A DNA stretch of 19,773 nt from Bacteroidia bacterium. Lineage in GTDB: Bacteria; Bacteroidota; Bacteroidia; Bacteroidales; GCA-2748055. Location of the stretch: positions 1 to 19,773 of the forward strand of contig JAUVKN010000031.1 of assembly GCA_030596245.1 (NCBI GenBank), written 5' to 3'. Shown here piece after piece: positions 6,401 through 13,168 of the stretch. Below the pieces are notes generated by a model, which was not told the DNA's origin, ran no database searches, and was given only the letters and a program-made list of their open reading frames with translations. The position numbers were made by a program, and so were the translations under genes. The number at the start of each line of letters is the position of its first letter. Position 1 is the first letter of the stretch.

Positions 6401-7405
6401 ATGCAGCTGGCTTCCTTTTATAAATCCAGGGAGAACCTGTCGGTTCAGTGCCTGCTTTGTCCACACCGCTGCATACTGGTTCCTGATCAGTATGGAAAGT
6501 GCAACACACGTGTGAACAGAAATGGGGAATTGTTTACCGAGAGCTACGGGATCCTTTCGGCTATCTCCACTGACCCGGTTGAGAAAAAGCCATTGTATCA
6601 CTTTTACCCTGGAAGGTCCATCCTCTCAATTGGCAGTTTCGGATGCAACCTGTCATGTGATTTTTGTCAGAACTGTGAGATTTCCCAAATTGACCCACAC
6701 ATCCTCTCACATCATCCCTTCCGGGAGCCAGAAGATATCGTGAATAAGGCACTCCTGCATCAGAATAACATCGGACTGGCCTATACCTATAACGAGCCCA
6801 CCATCTATTATGAGTATATGTTCAAATGTGCTGTACTGATCAAGGAGCAGCAGCAAAACAATGTAATGGTGACCAACGGATATATCAACGAAGCACCTCT
6901 GAATGCGATCCTTCCGTACATGGATGCGTTCAATGTGGACCTTAAATCATTTCGCAATGATTTTTACATTAAACGGTCAGGTGCAACACTACGACCTGTG
7001 CTGAATACCATAAGCAGGATCGCGAAATCCGAATGTCACCTGGAACTCACATTTCTGATCATTCCGGACTTCAACGATTCAGAAAAAGAATGGAACGATA
7101 TGATCAACTGGATTACGGGGAATTGCGGGGAGGACACCATCCTTCATGTAAGTCGCTATTTCCCCCGATTTAAACTCAATAAGCCACCTACTCCGCTTTC
7201 AACCATCCAGCGATTCATGGATTTGGCCAATGAGCGGATCAGGTATATATATCCTGGCAACACACCCCAGCTGGAAAACCATACTCTCTGTCCCGGTTGC
7301 GGGACCATACTTATTGAACGTGATCTTTATCATGCCACTGTCACAGGCATTGGAGATGAAGGGCAATGTCATCAATGTAATTTACAGATCAATGGAGTTT
7401 TCTAA
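6401..7405 (+). CDS. AmmeMemoRadiSam system radical SAM enzyme
   Basis: This 334-residue radical S-adenosylmethionine enzyme is of the PflA-like type found with AMMECR1 and Memo proteins. The iron-sulfur cluster motif CxxxCxxC is CNLSCDFC (C82, C86, C89), followed by QNCEISQ. An N-terminal cysteine group (C17, C20, C24, C34) and a C-terminal pair of CxxC motifs (C297/C300 and C323/C326) look like further metal-binding sites, the latter zinc-ribbon-like. The SAM-contacting stretches AYTYNEPTIYYEY and NVDLKSFRNDFY are present. It is first in a three-gene operon, 12 nt before the Memo gene. The reaction and substrate of the system are not established; a radical-based modification is inferred only from family. 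Identification is confident because all three members occur in order. Confidence 0.94.
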   Translation: MQLASFYKSRENLSVQCLLCPHRCILVPDQYGKCNTRVNRNGELFTESYGILSAISTDPVEKKPLYHFYPGRSILSIGSFGCNLSCDFCQNCEISQIDPHILSHHPFREPEDIVNKALLHQNNIGLAYTYNEPTIYYEYMFKCAVLIKEQQQNNVMVTNGYINEAPLNAILPYMDAFNVDLKSFRNDFYIKRSGATLRPVLNTISRIAKSECHLELTFLIIPDFNDSEKEWNDMINWITGNCGEDTILHVSRYFPRFKLNKPPTPLSTIQRFMDLANERIRYIYPGNTPQLENHTLCPGCGTILIERDLYHATVTGIGDEGQCHQCNLQINGVF

Positions 7406-7417
7406 TGAAATAACATC

Positions 7418-8248
7418 ATGAAAATCCGAAATGCAGCAGTGGAGGGTAGATTTTACCCTTCGACTAAAAACAGGATATTTGAACAGATCCGTGAGATTGA
7501 AGCATCAAACCGATACCCCGAGATAGAGTTCTTACCCGTGAAGGTTTTCGGAGCAGTGCTGCCTCATGCCGGACATCTGTATTCAGGTTACCAAACCATC
7601 CCGTTTTTTCATTTGATCAATAGGCTGGAGGTATCTCCGGAGACTTTTATTATTGTGCATCCAAATCATTCGGGACAAGGTCTTCCACTGGCCATTGATG
7701 ATGCAGAAGTATGGTCTAATTCCATTGGCGAGGTTCCAATGGACCGGGAATTTGCTAAGGCAATGGATCTCCCTTTCGATCGCAAGGCCCATGCCAGAGA
7801 ACATTCAGCAGAGGTGATCATTCCCTTTCTGCAGTATTATTTTTCAGAGCACCATTTTTCCATACTACCCATTTGTATGTCGGACCAGAGTTATGAAAGT
7901 GCCACACTGGTGGCTGAACGGATCAGGCAGGCGATTCGAGTGACTGGCCGTAAGGTCATCCTCATTGCATCCTGTGATTTTTCGCACTTTTTACCTCCCC
8001 AGGAGGGGCAACAAAAGGACCAGCAGGTAATTGACAATATACTGCTCAGGGACACAAAAGGAGTTGAAATGGCAGTGAAAAAGCACCATGTTTCTGTTTG
8101 TGGTTATGGCCCCATCATGGTACTCATGGAGTACACCAGCGCATTATACTCTGATTACAAAGTTCAAATACTGGCAAGGGGTCACTCGGGAGAGGTGATC
8201 CCATCCCGCGAAGTGGTTGATTATATTTCAATGATCATGTACCAATGA
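7418..8248 (+). CDS. AmmeMemoRadiSam system protein B (Memo family)
   Basis: This 276-residue protein belongs to the Memo family, which shares the fold of class III non-heme iron dioxygenases (LigB-like). It opens with the family signature RNAAVEGRFYPS. Candidate metal or active-site residues in the positions known from human MEMO1 are H50 in LPHAGHLYSGY, the histidines of HPNHSGQG (H81/H84) and C228 in VSVCGYGPI. SCDFSHF (C186, H190) is a further conserved block. Bacterial Memo proteins have no settled enzymatic function. Its stop overlaps the next start (ATGA at 8245-8248), so translation of the two is coupled. The tight arrangement with the radical SAM and AMMECR1 genes suggests one complex or pathway. 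Confidence 0.94.
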   Translation: MKIRNAAVEGRFYPSTKNRIFEQIREIEASNRYPEIEFLPVKVFGAVLPHAGHLYSGYQTIPFFHLINRLEVSPETFIIVHPNHSGQGLPLAIDDAEVWSNSIGEVPMDREFAKAMDLPFDRKAHAREHSAEVIIPFLQYYFSEHHFSILPICMSDQSYESATLVAERIRQAIRVTGRKVILIASCDFSHFLPPQEGQQKDQQVIDNILLRDTKGVEMAVKKHHVSVCGYGPIMVLMEYTSALYSDYKVQILARGHSGEVIPSREVVDYISMIMYQ

Positions 8249-8811
8249 TCCTTACAATAGCTGATAAAAAATTGTTGCTATTGCTGGCCCGGAACGCCAT
8301 TGTTAATAGAATTGCTCGCGGGAATCCGCAATTGAGCATCATCCCCGACTCTACTGATTCAGTTCAGTTGAATTGTGGAGCTTTTGTTTCGCTCTATGTA
8401 GAAGGAGATCTCAGAGGTTGCATCGGTACTTTTTCTGAAGAGGATACACTATACAAGAATGTGAAAAAGATGGCTGAGTCAGCGGCTACCTCAGATTCCA
8501 GGTTCAGCCCAGTGAAATTTTGTGAACTGGAGAAGATGAAGATCGAGATCAGCGTTCTCTCTCCAAAAGAAAGGATATATGATAAAGGTGACATTATTCT
8601 GGGCAAGCATGGTATTTACATAGAGAAAGGATTGAATCGGGGGACTCTTCTGCCACAGGTAGCCATCAGTCAGAATTGGTCGGTTGATGAATTCCTGGGT
8701 AACTGCTCAAAATACAAGGCTGGCATTGGATGGGATGGCTGGCAGACCGCTGATCTCTACTTGTACGAAGCCTTTGTATTTGACAGTGCGCAGACCATTT
8801 CCGATTGTTAA
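8245..8811 (+). CDS. AmmeMemoRadiSam system protein A (AMMECR1 family)
   Basis: This 188-residue protein is an AMMECR1-domain protein, the conserved family named from the human Alport-syndrome-region gene. The invariant motif LRGCIG is at residues 56-61, followed by the usual acidic and helical stretch, and AATSDSRFSPV matches the second conserved block. EISVLSPKE and GTLLPQVA, near the end, are also typical. Function is unknown, although the conserved LRGCIG loop suggests a catalytic or ligand site. It is the last gene of the operon, overlapping the Memo gene by four bases. The BlaI operators begin 15 nt after its stop. No terminator was seen, so read-through into blaI is possible. Confidence 0.93.
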   Translation: MILTIADKKLLLLLARNAIVNRIARGNPQLSIIPDSTDSVQLNCGAFVSLYVEGDLRGCIGTFSEEDTLYKNVKKMAESAATSDSRFSPVKFCELEKMKIEISVLSPKERIYDKGDIILGKHGIYIEKGLNRGTLLPQVAISQNWSVDEFLGNCSKYKAGIGWDGWQTADLYLYEAFVFDSAQTISDC

Positions 8812-8825
8812 AAAATCTTAAAAAT

Positions 8826-8841
8826 TACGAAATCTTTCGTA
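8826..8841. promoter_or_regulatory. BlaI-type operator 1
   Basis: TACGAA-ATCT-TTCGTA is the first of three palindromes of identical form (TACGAANNNNTTCGTA) upstream of the BlaI-family gene. It lies just upstream of the -33 element. Confidence 0.8.
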
Positions 8842-8846
8842 TGTAA

Positions 8847-8878
8847 TTTGATATTACGAATCGATTCGTATATATTTG
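8847..8878 (+). promoter_or_regulatory. Promoter of the blaI-M56 operon
   Basis: TTTG (8847-8850), a 20-nt spacer and TATATTTG (8871-8878) match the Bacteroidota sigma-A-type consensus in full. The predicted start is near 8885, only about 13 nt before the ATG. The promoter is interleaved with the three operators, which implies autorepression. Confidence 0.75.
8855..8870. promoter_or_regulatory. BlaI-type operator 2
   Basis: TACGAA-TCGA-TTCGTA is palindromic through its whole length and sits exactly between the -33 and -7 promoter elements. Binding here should block RNA polymerase. Its centre is 29 bp from operator 1 and 25 bp from operator 3. Confidence 0.85.
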
Positions 8879-8879
8879 C

Positions 8880-8895
8880 TACGAAACAATTCGTA
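8880..8895. promoter_or_regulatory. BlaI-type operator 3
   Basis: TACGAA-ACAA-TTCGTA spans the predicted transcription start and ends two bases before the blaI ATG. Confidence 0.8.
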
Positions 8896-8897
8896 CA

Positions 8898-9284
8898 ATG
8901 ATATTAAAACCCACCGAATCGGAACTTGAAATCATGCAAATTCTTTGGGAATGCGGACCATTAACCGTTCGTAAGGTAAATGACCTGCTAAATCAACAAC
9001 GCAGGGTCGGTTATACCACAACGCTCAAGATTATGCAGATCATGGCGGAAAAGGAACTGCTCACAAGAGATACTGAGCATCGATCACATGTATACACTCC
9101 TACCCTGCAATCTGAAGAGGTGCAATCTACCATATTGGATCATGTACTTAAAACTGTTTTTAAAGGAAGTCGATCCAACCTTGTGATGCAGGCACTGGGA
9201 AACCATTCTGTAGCAAAGGAAGAGATGGAAGAGATCAGGCTACTTATTAAAAAAATGGAAGATAAAGAAGATGGAATTCTTTGA
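8898..9284 (+). CDS. BlaI/MecI/CopY-family transcriptional repressor
   Basis: This 128-residue protein has an N-terminal winged helix (residues about 5-70; opening LKPTESELEIMQILWECGPLTVRKV is characteristic, with recognition helix near GYTTTLKIMQIM) and a C-terminal helical dimerisation part (about 75-122). Family members repress their own operon and are released when a cognate M56 protease senses a signal and triggers cleavage of the repressor. Three TACGAA-N4-TTCGTA palindromes cover its promoter, and the gene overlaps the M56 protease gene by 14 nt, so the pair is co-expressed. No beta-lactamase or penicillin-binding protein gene is in the window, so antibiotic resistance is not implied. 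In Bacteroidota such pairs often serve other, unknown signals. Confidence 0.94.
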   Translation: MILKPTESELEIMQILWECGPLTVRKVNDLLNQQRRVGYTTTLKIMQIMAEKELLTRDTEHRSHVYTPTLQSEEVQSTILDHVLKTVFKGSRSNLVMQALGNHSVAKEEMEEIRLLIKKMEDKEDGIL

Positions 9285-10926
9285 AGCATCAGGTAATTGG
9301 GCAGTAGCACTTGGGAAGACCCTGATACATAGTTTATGGATAGGCCTTTCGCTCCTTTCAATACTTAAAATGATCCTTCAGGTCATACCAGGCAGATATT
9401 CGAATATAAGGTACCGCATTGCCACAATCTCTCTTCTAATATTCCTGAGCTCAGTGGTCACGCTTTTCACGTTGCTGTTTGTTCCTCTGCAGGCTCAAAC
9501 TACTGCCATAACTGCTACGCAGAAATTTCCCGGCGTGATCCCTCACATTCAATATTTAAGCGGAAACATTGGCAGATCTCCTGTAATATTATTATGCACC
9601 ATCTGCAGCTATATCTATTTTACCGGGATCCTTATCATGCTGATCCGTTCCATCAACTCATTCAGGCAGATCCATGGATTGAAAAGAGACGGAGTCCCTT
9701 TACACGGTAATTGGTATGAACGATTCCTTCAGATTAAGAACAGCATGGGGATCAGGAGAAATGTGCTTCTTCTGGAATCAGACAGGATATACGTACCTTC
9801 AGTGATAGGATTGCTTAAGCCTGCTGTTATAGTACCTGTGGGAATGTTTACACATCTTTCACCGGACCAGGTAGAAACCATCCTGATGCATGAACTCTAC
9901 CACCTGAGGAGGTTTGATTTCCTGGTGAATTTGATACAGCTGGTTGTTGAAGCTATTTTCTTTTATAATCCTGCTGTCTGGACCATCTCAAAAATGATTC
10001 GCACTGAAAGAGAAAATTGCTGTGATGACCGTGTTATTCAGTCATGTGGAGATCCACTGGCATACGCCCGTGCACTCTTTCAGATAGCTGAACATCATCA
10101 ATTGTTTCATACACTGGTTCCCGGCGCATTGGGATCGGATCAAAATCAATTGTTCAACAGAATAAAAAGAATTTTAAATCAAAAAAACATGAAAACAAAT
10201 ATTCGAGAGAAGCTCCTATCCCTCCTGATTATGTCAGGAGGAGTGATCATGCTGCTAATTGTATCCGGATTCAGTTCAGGATTTTCAATTGTAAAGCATA
10301 GTGATTCCAGGCAGGTGCTGACTGCCTCCAATGTGACTTTATTACCGGAATCAATTCAAACAGAAGCTATTGTCTTAGATACAATTCCTGTTTCGGAGGA
10401 AAAGAGATCAGAAAAGATTGACCATGCAGAAATAGAAAGAGAGATGGAAGTTGCAAAAAAAGAAGCCCTGGCCGAGATTGACTGGGAGGAGATTAAGCAA
10501 GAGGTGGAGAAAGCCAGAATTGAAGCCATGGAATCAATCGACTGGGAAGAACTACAAATGGAGATGGAAGCTGCAAAAAAGGAAGCCCTGACCGAGATTG
10601 ACTGGGAGGAGATTGAAAAGGAAATGGCCGATGCGAGGATTCAATTGGACTCCATGGTAAATGACTTTGATTTTGATTTCGATTTTGACATTGATATTGA
10701 CATGGAAGCAATCAAGATTGAGATAAAACAAACCAAGAAAGAGTTGGAGGAAGTTGACTGGGAATCGATTAGACAAAATATGGAAAAATCGTTGGAGGAG
10801 ATTGACTGGGAGGAGATCAAAAAAGAGATGGAGAATGTAAGGATCCATTTGGATTCTGTATTTGAAAACTTTGATTTCGATGTGGATTTGGAGCATGAGT
10901 TGGAGAAAACGGAAGTCGAAATTTGA
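9271..10926 (+). CDS. M56-family (BlaR1-like) membrane metallopeptidase with repeat tail
   Basis: This 551-residue membrane protease has hydrophobic segments at about residues 10-35, 48-72, 107-130 and 312-335. Between the last two is a cytoplasmic gluzincin domain with zinc motif HELYH (H207-H211) and the downstream ENCCDD block (third ligand candidates E246/E248). It is the expected partner of the BlaI repressor. The BlaR1 penicillin-binding sensor domain is missing. Instead the region after the last helix is about 215 residues, highly acidic, with repeats starting DWEE about every 20 residues, a DFDFDFDIDID tract, and a second DFDVD tract near the end. It may form a long charged helical rod, possibly the signal-sensing element. 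Start: ATG at 9271 overlapping blaI. What it senses cannot be deduced. Confidence 0.9.
   Translation: MEFFEASGNWAVALGKTLIHSLWIGLSLLSILKMILQVIPGRYSNIRYRIATISLLIFLSSVVTLFTLLFVPLQAQTTAITATQKFPGVIPHIQYLSGNIGRSPVILLCTICSYIYFTGILIMLIRSINSFRQIHGLKRDGVPLHGNWYERFLQIKNSMGIRRNVLLLESDRIYVPSVIGLLKPAVIVPVGMFTHLSPDQVETILMHELYHLRRFDFLVNLIQLVVEAIFFYNPAVWTISKMIRTERENCCDDRVIQSCGDPLAYARALFQIAEHHQLFHTLVPGALGSDQNQLFNRIKRILNQKNMKTNIREKLLSLLIMSGGVIMLLIVSGFSSGFSIVKHSDSRQVLTASNVTLLPESIQTEAIVLDTIPVSEEKRSEKIDHAEIEREMEVAKKEALAEIDWEEIKQEVEKARIEAMESIDWEELQMEMEAAKKEALTEIDWEEIEKEMADARIQLDSMVNDFDFDFDFDIDIDMEAIKIEIKQTKKELEEVDWESIRQNMEKSLEEIDWEEIKKEMENVRIHLDSVFENFDFDVDLEHELEKTEVEI
10441..10614 (+). repeat. Tandem repeats encoding DW-E units in the M56 protease tail
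   Basis: 10441-10494 and 10561-10614 are 54-nt stretches differing at only three positions, 120 nt apart. Underlying 60-nt periodicity is shown by the DW codons at 10480, 10540 and 10600, with diverged units at 10756 and 10804. The low divergence of the 120-nt copies suggests recent duplication. Confidence 0.85.
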
Positions 10927-10939
10927 ATCCCGCGAGTGC

Positions 10940-11001
10940 ATTGACTTCGTCGAGCTCCGCTTCGCTACTGTTCCCCGCTGCTTGCGGCGGGGAGAGTCAA
11001 T
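10940..11001. repeat. GC-rich palindromic intergenic element
   Basis: Inside the 407-nt gap after the M56 gene, CCCCGC (10973-10978) and GCGGGG (10987-10992) form a hairpin. ATTGAC (10940-10945) and GTCAAT (10996-11001) bracket it. No T run follows, so it is not an intrinsic terminator. The segment looks richer in G and C than its surroundings and resembles a REP-like intergenic repeat, but no second copy occurs in the window. Confidence 0.4.
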
Positions 11002-11068
11002 TACAAGAAAGGAAGCATGACTTTTAGAACAGAGGCGAGCTCAAAGAGAGCTAAGAATGTGCAGGAAA

Positions 11069-11099
11069 TTTGGTATTTAGAATATAACCTTTATATTTG
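11069..11099 (+). promoter_or_regulatory. Promoter with no ORF directly downstream
   Basis: TTTG (11069-11072), a 19-nt spacer and TATATTTG (11092-11099) match the full Bacteroidota consensus, predicting a start near 11106. The nearest gene starts at 11334, and a strong terminator lies between. Confidence 0.6.
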
Positions 11100-11105
11100 C
11101 TTCTC

Positions 11106-11203
11106 TAAAGATTGGTACAGACTACAACAAGATAGTCACTAATCCTAAAACTAAATCTGTATCTGAAGATCCCGGTTTCTCTAAGAGCCGGGATTTTCTT
11201 TTT
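11106..11203 (+). ncRNA. Candidate small RNA (about 95-100 nt) or terminated leader
   Basis: A full-consensus promoter ends at 11099 and a strong intrinsic terminator ends at 11203, leaving a compact transcription unit of about 95-100 nt. It contains no ATG, so it is not an evident leader peptide. I recognise no known RNA family in it. It could be a free small RNA, or the early-terminated leader of the basic secreted-protein gene at 11334. Both the start and the product are inferred. Confidence 0.45.
11169..11203 (+). terminator. Intrinsic terminator
   Basis: ATCCCGG (11169-11175) pairs with CCGGGAT (11188-11194). An inner CTC/GAG adds three pairs. The T-rich tail TTTCTTTTT follows (11195-11203). 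It ends 130 nt before the next ATG. Confidence 0.88.
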
Positions 11204-11333
11204 AAATATAACATGCTGTTCTCCCGACTATTAACTCAAAGAATTGCTTGGCGTAAATAGTACACTTCCGGTTTTTGGCATTGAATTTGAATTTCAATAA
11301 CCAAAGATGTAAAACAATAAAAACCGTGAAGTC

Positions 11334-12242
11334 ATGAAAACCAGACAATATACAATCGCAATGTTGATTGCCCTGATTTTCGGTATAATTACCATTCAGG
11401 CTCAACCGACCCGTCGCAGTGCTACTCAAGACAAAAAAGAGAAAACACCCGCGACAAGGAGTTATACAAAAAAATCCACACCTCAGAAAGCCCGTGCCAC
11501 ACAGCCCGCACGTCAGGTTCAAAAACAGCAGGTACAACGCCAGAGAACCACACCTCAGAAAGCCCGTGCCACACAACCCGCACGTCAGGTTCAGCATCAG
11601 AGAACTGCGCAGCAAACCCGGAAACCTGTTAGTATTAGCACACCTAATAATCCACGCAGCACATACCGAAAGGCAAATTCTAATGTGTATGTAAGCAATA
11701 ACCGGACAGGTAACAGCAGGGTCAATAAATATTCCAGCGAGCGATATTACGGGGGACATCATTACCATAATGCCTACCCCACCAGGAAGGTGAAATTCCA
11801 TTACCACCATGATACTTACATACACAACTATCATGTACTCTACTACCCCACTTATAGGAATATCTACTGGTCCAGGAACATGTACAGAGATTATCGCAGG
11901 TGGTATCCCGAATACAATTGGAGGTACAATTACGGGTACCGAATTCAAACCATCTCGGTATTTGATGCCAAATACAACCTGGGAGAGGTAGCCATGGTAT
12001 ACGGAAGGGTTTATGCAACCTGGCATAATAAGGAAACCGATGATTTCCTGCTCTTCTTCGGCGGAGATTACCCTTACCAGCAATTTACAGTCGTTTTGCC
12101 TGGAAACGTTGCCCGCAGATTCAGCTGGAGGCCTGAACGCTACTTCCTGGGAGAACACCTTACCGTTACAGGATTAATTACCACCTTTGACGGTAACCCG
12201 GAGATTATCGTGAAGAACAAGCGCCAGGTTGGAATTTACTAA
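11334..12242 (+). CDS. Secreted basic protein with C-terminal OB-fold-like domain
   Basis: This 302-residue protein of unknown function has a signal peptide (residues 1-24, ending TIQAQ). A strongly basic Gln/Arg/Thr/Pro-rich segment follows (about 25-100), containing the duplicated TPQKARATQPARQVQ unit. Next is a Tyr/His/Arg/Asn-rich middle (about 115-205; for example YYGGHHYHNAY). The C-terminal portion (about 220-302) resembles OB-fold domains seen at the end of several secreted or nuclease-associated proteins: VYGRVYATW, then DYPYQQFTVVL, then LTVTGLITTFDGNPEIIV. This recognition is by pattern, not by search. The basic character would favour binding nucleic acid or anionic polymers outside the cytoplasm. 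A long minus-strand ORF opposite it is a shadow. No clear promoter directly precedes it, and a bidirectional-looking terminator follows. Confidence 0.8.
   Translation: MKTRQYTIAMLIALIFGIITIQAQPTRRSATQDKKEKTPATRSYTKKSTPQKARATQPARQVQKQQVQRQRTTPQKARATQPARQVQHQRTAQQTRKPVSISTPNNPRSTYRKANSNVYVSNNRTGNSRVNKYSSERYYGGHHYHNAYPTRKVKFHYHHDTYIHNYHVLYYPTYRNIYWSRNMYRDYRRWYPEYNWRYNYGYRIQTISVFDAKYNLGEVAMVYGRVYATWHNKETDDFLLFFGGDYPYQQFTVVLPGNVARRFSWRPERYFLGEHLTVTGLITTFDGNPEIIVKNKRQVGIY
11476..11593 (+). repeat. 46-bp in-frame direct repeat
   Basis: 11476-11521 and 11548-11593 are identical except for one base. The period is 72 nt (24 codons), so the reading frame is kept. The repeat encodes TPQKARATQPARQVQ twice. 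Confidence 0.92.
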
Positions 12243-12273
12243 CACTCTACGCAAAAACCATTTTTTGAGAAAG

Positions 12274-12297
12274 GCCGCCTCACAAGGGCGGCTTTTT
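12274..12297 (+). terminator. Intrinsic terminator, possibly bidirectional
   Basis: GCCGCC (12274-12279) pairs with GGCGGC (12287-12292) and is followed by TTTTT on the plus strand. It serves the OB-fold gene (stop at 12242). On the minus strand the same hairpin, followed by a weaker T stretch, lies just after the DUF4249 stop and may serve that operon too. Confidence 0.85.
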
Positions 12298-12301
12298 ATT
12301 G

Positions 12302-13168
12302 TTACTGAGGCAGGATACTGGAGGCCCGTTGTATGGAGTATGCTGCAAAAATCCCCAGCGCACCATTATCAATATTTGTACTGACGTTGGCCGAGGGACC
12401 TGAAAACAATGGATTATTACCCATAATCTCCAACTGGGCATCAATCACAAAATTGTAATATTCCTGTTCGATACAATTTAGCTCTAGTGTTACCGTATCA
12501 CCTGGATGTACTGCCTGACGGGGGTCCTCATCACTAAGGAATCCAGCGGGGAAACCGGGAAAATACCCATCATCAAAGAGATCATCCGACATTACACTAT
12601 ATTTTGCCAGCGTATCGGTGAGCAGGAACCCGTTTTTCCACAGTTTAAAGCCAAACCAGTCTCTCTGCTCAGGCAGATGGATGGCATACATGGCAACCTG
12701 GTACCCGGGGAATATGGGTGTCGCAATATACCTCAACTCAATGGAGTATAGTACAGTACCGCCGGGCATGGTACTTGTTGCATGATATGTTTCGTACTGA
12801 CCATCCTGGTCCGCATCCACCTGGCTGATATCAAGCTTATAGGTGGTACCTTCCACCCCTCTGAATGCATATGGTGTCTCATAGAGTCCAGGAATGGTAT
12901 CATGCTCTGAAAGCAACAGTGTCATATCATCGAACGAGAGTTCAACAACAGCTTTTGAGATTCTGGGTGAAGGCTTGTTGGCGAAATAGTCGCTTGAGAC
13001 GGAAAGAATTACCTGATGCCTGACAGAATCGGTGGTTACCGTTCCATGTACCACCAGTCTCTGAAATGTGGACCCCAGCTCAATATCAATTCGCTCCGTG
13101 CATGATGAAGCTATGAATAGAACTACTATAAGCAAACCGCTTCTGTAATATGTTTGAATCCTGCTCAT
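12302..13168 (-). CDS. DUF4249-family outer-membrane-associated lipoprotein
   Basis: This 288-residue protein has a lipoprotein signal peptide ending in a lipobox (LFIASSC, modified cysteine at about residue 23), followed by TERIDIELG and LVVHGTVTTD, the usual opening of DUF4249 proteins. Internal hallmarks are a first beta domain (to about residue 100), YETPYAFRGVEGTTYKL, and ATSTMPGGT. Members occur almost only in Bacteroidota, next to TonB-dependent receptors, and are thought to act as surface partners of them, although the substrate is unknown. Its ATG shares one base with the stop of the upstream TonB-dependent receptor (13168), so the two are translationally coupled. It is the last gene of that operon. 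Confidence 0.88.
   Translation of the reverse strand: MSRIQTYYRSGLLIVVLFIASSCTERIDIELGSTFQRLVVHGTVTTDSVRHQVILSVSSDYFANKPSPRISKAVVELSFDDMTLLLSEHDTIPGLYETPYAFRGVEGTTYKLDISQVDADQDGQYETYHATSTMPGGTVLYSIELRYIATPIFPGYQVAMYAIHLPEQRDWFGFKLWKNGFLLTDTLAKYSVMSDDLFDDGYFPGFPAGFLSDEDPRQAVHPGDTVTLELNCIEQEYYNFVIDAQLEIMGNNPLFSGPSANVSTNIDNGALGIFAAYSIQRASSILPQ

Noticed and set aside
6305..6601. N-terminal extension of msrA to give 301 residues
   Set aside because: The extension is antisense to the first 200 bases of the divergent radical SAM gene, lacks MsrA similarity, and the ATG at 6304 gives a normal length.
8898..10926. Beta-lactam resistance locus
   Set aside because: The repressor/protease pair is BlaI/BlaR1-like, but there is no beta-lactamase or PBP gene and the sensor domain is absent, so a resistance function is not supported.
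10493..10941. Two minus-strand ORFs opposite the DW-E and DFDFD repeats
   Set aside because: They arise from the periodic repeats of the M56 protease tail and have no start context or domain.
11202..12158. A 318-codon minus-strand ORF opposite the basic secreted protein gene
   Set aside because: It is the reverse complement of a repeat-rich, compositionally biased gene; the plus-strand ORF has a signal peptide and an OB-fold-like end, the minus ORF shows no recognisable domain and overlaps the terminator at 11169-11203.
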